NCBI RefSeq assembly: GCF_033115175.1
Contig: NC_084845.1
Span: 312,501-376,500 of the forward strand
DNA: 64,000 bases
Direction of reading: 5' to 3'
From: Lepus europaeus
Lineage: Eukaryota; Chordata; Mammalia; Lagomorpha; Leporidae
Positions 61,165 through 64,000 of this stretch are shown here, one piece after another; position 1 is the first letter of the stretch, and every line of letters starts with the position of its first letter. The notes beneath the pieces were generated by a model. The model searched no databases and had not been told where the DNA came from. It worked only from the letters and a program-made list of their open reading frames with translations. The translations under genes were made by a program, and so were the position numbers.

Positions 61165-63128
61165 ATGTGGCTGTGCTCCCTGCTCCCTGCCCTCATGGGA
61201 TCTCTCTTGGGGGCTGCTCTTTCTGGGCCAACAGGCTGGCGGTTGCCAGGGAAAAGCCCCCGCTTCGACCGTCCTGGAGATGTGGTGGTTGGGGGTAGCT
61301 TCTCCATCTTTCCCTTTGATAACATCACCCTGTTTGATTTCACTGCTCCACCAGCTGGCTTGCCGTCTTCAGCGTAAGTGACTGCCCAGCAGGGTGGTGG
61401 GGAGCCCCTGAAGGCCAAGGGCAGTGGCTGGGCCAGGGTCGGTCCCATCTGTCTGAATGCTGGTCAGTCTGTGTCCCAGGTCCTGCCTCAGCACCTCTGT
61501 CCAGCTTTGTTTTCTTGTCTGTATCTGTGTTTGAAATGAGGGTCACTTGTTTCTCATTGTCTGTGAAACATTGACCCTACAGGCAGGCAGGGGTTCTTGT
61601 CTCGTCCACTGCCATCTCTCTGTGTTTAGAACAGTGCCAGATGCATGGCAGGAGTATTTGCTCAATGAATAAATGTTGTGGAATGAACAGGTCTCTTTAT
61701 GAGTTGACCAGGCCCTGGGGTTCATCTCTGCCTGTGTGTACGTCTTCCAGTTCTGTCCTGAGTTTCCCAATGTGATCTTGAAGACAGGAGTTCTAGACAT
61801 AGTCCTTTTGGTTATATTTTAAAATAAATATGTTTAGCTTTATTTAAAAAATTTCAAAAGGGCTTTCCAAAGAATGCACCATTTTGCATTCTCACCAGAA
61901 ATGCATGAGACTTTGAATCACTCCAGACTCTTGGCATCACTTGACATTGTCAGGTTATTTTAAAAATTGATGAACAATGATTGTGCATGTTTATGGAGCA
62001 CGGTGTGATGTGTTAGTATATTTACACATTGTGGAATTATTAAATCACACTGATGAGCATATCTATCATTTCACATACTTATCATTTTTTGTGATGTGAA
62101 CATTTAGCATGCATCTTCAGCAATTTTATAACTCTACTCATCGTGCTGTGCAGTAGATCTTGAAACTTGTTCCTTCTAACTGAAAGTAAACTTTCTTCTC
62201 TTTGACCAACATCTCTCATTCTCCTTGTCCCTTTATGACAATCCTGAATTATGTTCTATGTATGTGCATGTGGGGTTGTATGTTGGCACTGCTCTTTTTT
62301 TTTTTCTTTTCAAATTTTTTATTTTTATACATGTTTTGTATTAAAAAGAAAAGCATAATTACCACAAATTACAAAGGACTAAAGCAGGACTAGAACAATG
62401 AATGAACCACTTCAGCCTGGAAAGCATGCTCTCAATAATATTCATGTTATGATACAAGCTCATTCAAGTAGTTTTTTTTTTTTTTTGTCCTTTTAAATGT
62501 GATATCCTAACACATGGCAAAGAGAATGTTCTGTAAGCATAAGGTGGAACCTTCTCTGCAAAGCCAGATGACAAGTTTTCCTTTCCAGTGAGAAGTGGGC
62601 TGTAAGTTCTTCTCTGCCATCAACATGACTGGAGGAGGAGTGGACAGGGCTGGGGAGAACCCAGGGATCCTTCCACTCTGGAGATAGTTTAGGGACCCAG
62701 AGAGCTGGGTCTGCCCTACTCGAGTAGGCTTGTGGGGCACTGCTCTTGAGAATGTGCATACCTAGATCGCTCACTGCAATTTTTCTGCTCCCCTGCACCT
62801 AGAGCAAAGGTTAACTGTGGCTTCTCTCTCCCTCAGCGTTTCCATGTGGGGCTACCGCGTGGCCCAGGGTTTTGTCTTTGCCATTGAGGAGATCAACAAG
62901 GACACCCGCCTGCTGCCCAACCTCACGCTGGGCTTCTCCATCCGCAACTCTGGGGACTCAGTGCACGGAGCCCTCCACGAGACACTGGGCTTTCTCAGTG
63001 GCCAGGAGGAGCCGATCCCCAACTACACGTGTGGATTCAGCCCTCCCCAGGCTGCCCTGATTGGAGATACGCGGTCAGCTTTGTCAGTCTCCATGGCCAG
63101 GCTGCTGGGGCTCTATAAATTTCCCCAG
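61165..63128 (+). CDS. Class C GPCR (vomeronasal type-2 / CaSR-like), first two exons, partial
   Basis: Exon 1 (61165-61373) and exon 2 (62837-63128) join in frame (donor agc|gtaagt, acceptor ccctcag|cg). The start at 61165 gives a hydrophobic signal peptide (MWLCSLLPALMGSLLGAALS); an in-frame ATG at 61102 or 61123 would add a leader. The ligand-binding (Venus flytrap) lobe begins GDVVVGG and continues with FAIEEINKDTRLLPNLTLGF, EEPIPNYTCG and ALIGDTRSALSVSMARLLGL, ending YKFPQ at the usual V2R exon-2 boundary; 292 nt suits that exon. The family senses amino acids, peptides or calcium at the cell surface. Cysteines expected near the start of the domain are missing. Later exons are outside the window, so function and intactness are open. 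Human V2Rs near 19q13 are pseudogenes, as I recall. Confidence 0.78.
61374..62836 (+). other. Receptor intron 1 with old L1 piece
   Basis: 61860-61960 (ggctttccaaagaatgcacc-attttgcattctcacc) is a reversed L1M scrap. T-rich runs occur at 62294 and 62471. 62500-62760 is unassigned. Confidence 0.55.
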
Positions 63129-63519
63129 GTGAGTCACCCCAAAGCCCTTCCCCTCACTTGCAAAAGTGATGGTAACAATGAGGACAGTGGTGGAGCAGTG
63201 GAAACAGTGCCACTGCGGGGCAGGTTCCTTGCCGATGCTCATGACATTGTCCTCTTACGGCAGGACAGCCAGAAGCTATTCTGGGAGAACTGTAATCCCC
63301 ACTGCATTGAGGAAGAGACTGAGATTTAGAGAAAAATTAACAGTGTACCTAAGCTTACCCAGCTACGACATGCATTAGCCAAGATTTAAATCCAGGCCAT
63401 GGGCTCGGGCTACCAGCCTCACCCTGCCAGACTTTTGTCCTGAATTTCAGATCTCAGTGTGGTTTCCATAACAGAGGCCATGTCTAGGGGCCACCTTTTC
63501 TTTTTGGCTTCTATTTTTA
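63129..63519 (+). other. Start of receptor intron 2
   Basis: Follows the donor cag|gtgagt. It includes a weak MIR-like stretch (attgaggaagagactgagat-ttagag, 63306). No exon. Confidence 0.5.
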
Positions 63520-64000
63520 ACAGGTTGACATTTTTCTCATGTACCATAAAATTTACCCAATGACTTTTGATATGTTTGGAGTTAGACAATCATCACCACA
63601 ATCAATTTAAGAACAAACTCCAACCTAGTACCTACCATTTGCCATGACCCCATACTCCAAGGCAACCACTTGCCTATACTCTGCCTCTGTAGATTTGTCT
63701 TTTATGTAATTTCTTACCAATGGAGTCACACAACATGTATTTCATGACTGTTCTTTCACTGAGCTGTGTGTGTCAGTACTCCATTCCTTTTTATCAGTAA
63801 TTAGTATTCTCTGGTATGTTTATTTATTCATCTATTCACAGATGTTTGAACTCTTTTCTCTTTTTGACCCTGGGTAATAGTGTGGTTATAAACATTCATG
63901 TATAGATATTTGTGGCCATTGATGTTAACACTTCTCTTGGGGGTATTGGTAGAACTGCAGGTCAAATAATAACTCAATGTTTAACTTTTTGAGAAACTGC
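63520..64000 (-). mobile_element. Old L1 fragment, runs off the window
   Basis: Reads acaatcatcaccacaatcaa, ccttttta-tcag, gtggttataaacattcatgt, acttctcttggggg, which is the reverse of L1M ORF2/3' sequence. Confidence 0.75.

Noticed and set aside
63129-63330. Readthrough of receptor exon 2 past YKFPQ
   Set aside because: A consensus gtgagt donor follows at the conserved exon boundary; the extension has no family similarity.

Overview
This window is mammalian nuclear DNA, and almost certainly from a lagomorph (rabbit or hare). More than forty copies of the lagomorph C-repeat SINE (CSINE) are present. They have a tRNA-like head (ggccggcgc / ggctggcactgtgg), a recurring ctctctgct-tggcctggg body and an A-rich tail such as aaataaataaatct. 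Their ages range from badly decayed copies to near-pristine ones with perfect target-site duplications. Old L1, MaLR-type LTR, MER5A-like and solo ERV LTR fragments fill in the rest.

The genes identify the locus as the counterpart of human 19q13.43, in inverted orientation: ZNF329 (+, 1.3-2.9 kb), ZSCAN18 (+, promoter CpG island near 25.2-26.4 kb, coding exons 28.1-33.3 kb) and ZNF135 (-, zinc-finger exon 42.0-43.7 kb, KRAB exons 46.9-48.2 kb, promoter CpG island near 49.5-50.6 kb). At the right edge (61.2-63.1 kb, +) are the first two coding exons of a class C GPCR of the vomeronasal type-2 / CaSR-like group, which continues past the window. Gene names come from recalled similarity to the human proteins, not from a database search.

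Layout: 0-4 kb ZNF329 last exon and 3' UTR; 4-23 kb SINE-dense spacer with a solo LTR near 8.2-8.5 kb and a decayed zinc-finger copy resembling ZNF329 fingers 7-11 near 15.1-16.1 kb; 23.3-25.1 kb old L1; 25.2-34.3 kb ZSCAN18; 34.3-42 kb spacer; 42-50.6 kb ZNF135; 50.6-61 kb SINE-rich spacer with no gene I can support; 61-64 kb receptor exons followed by an old L1 fragment.

The three zinc-finger genes are nuclear C2H2 DNA-binding proteins. ZSCAN18 adds a SCAN dimerisation domain, and ZNF135 ancestrally carried a KRAB repressor domain. The most notable result is that the ZNF135 KRAB-A exon and the start of its finger exon carry frame-changing deletions, while all 16 fingers stay intact. This suggests a protein that has lost its KRAB domain in this lineage. 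Other points are a ZSCAN18 second finger lacking its last zinc-ligand histidine, and a receptor N-terminus lacking cysteines normally conserved in class C receptors. I did not find evidence of a wholly new system; this is an ordinary KZNF-cluster region with some informative decay.
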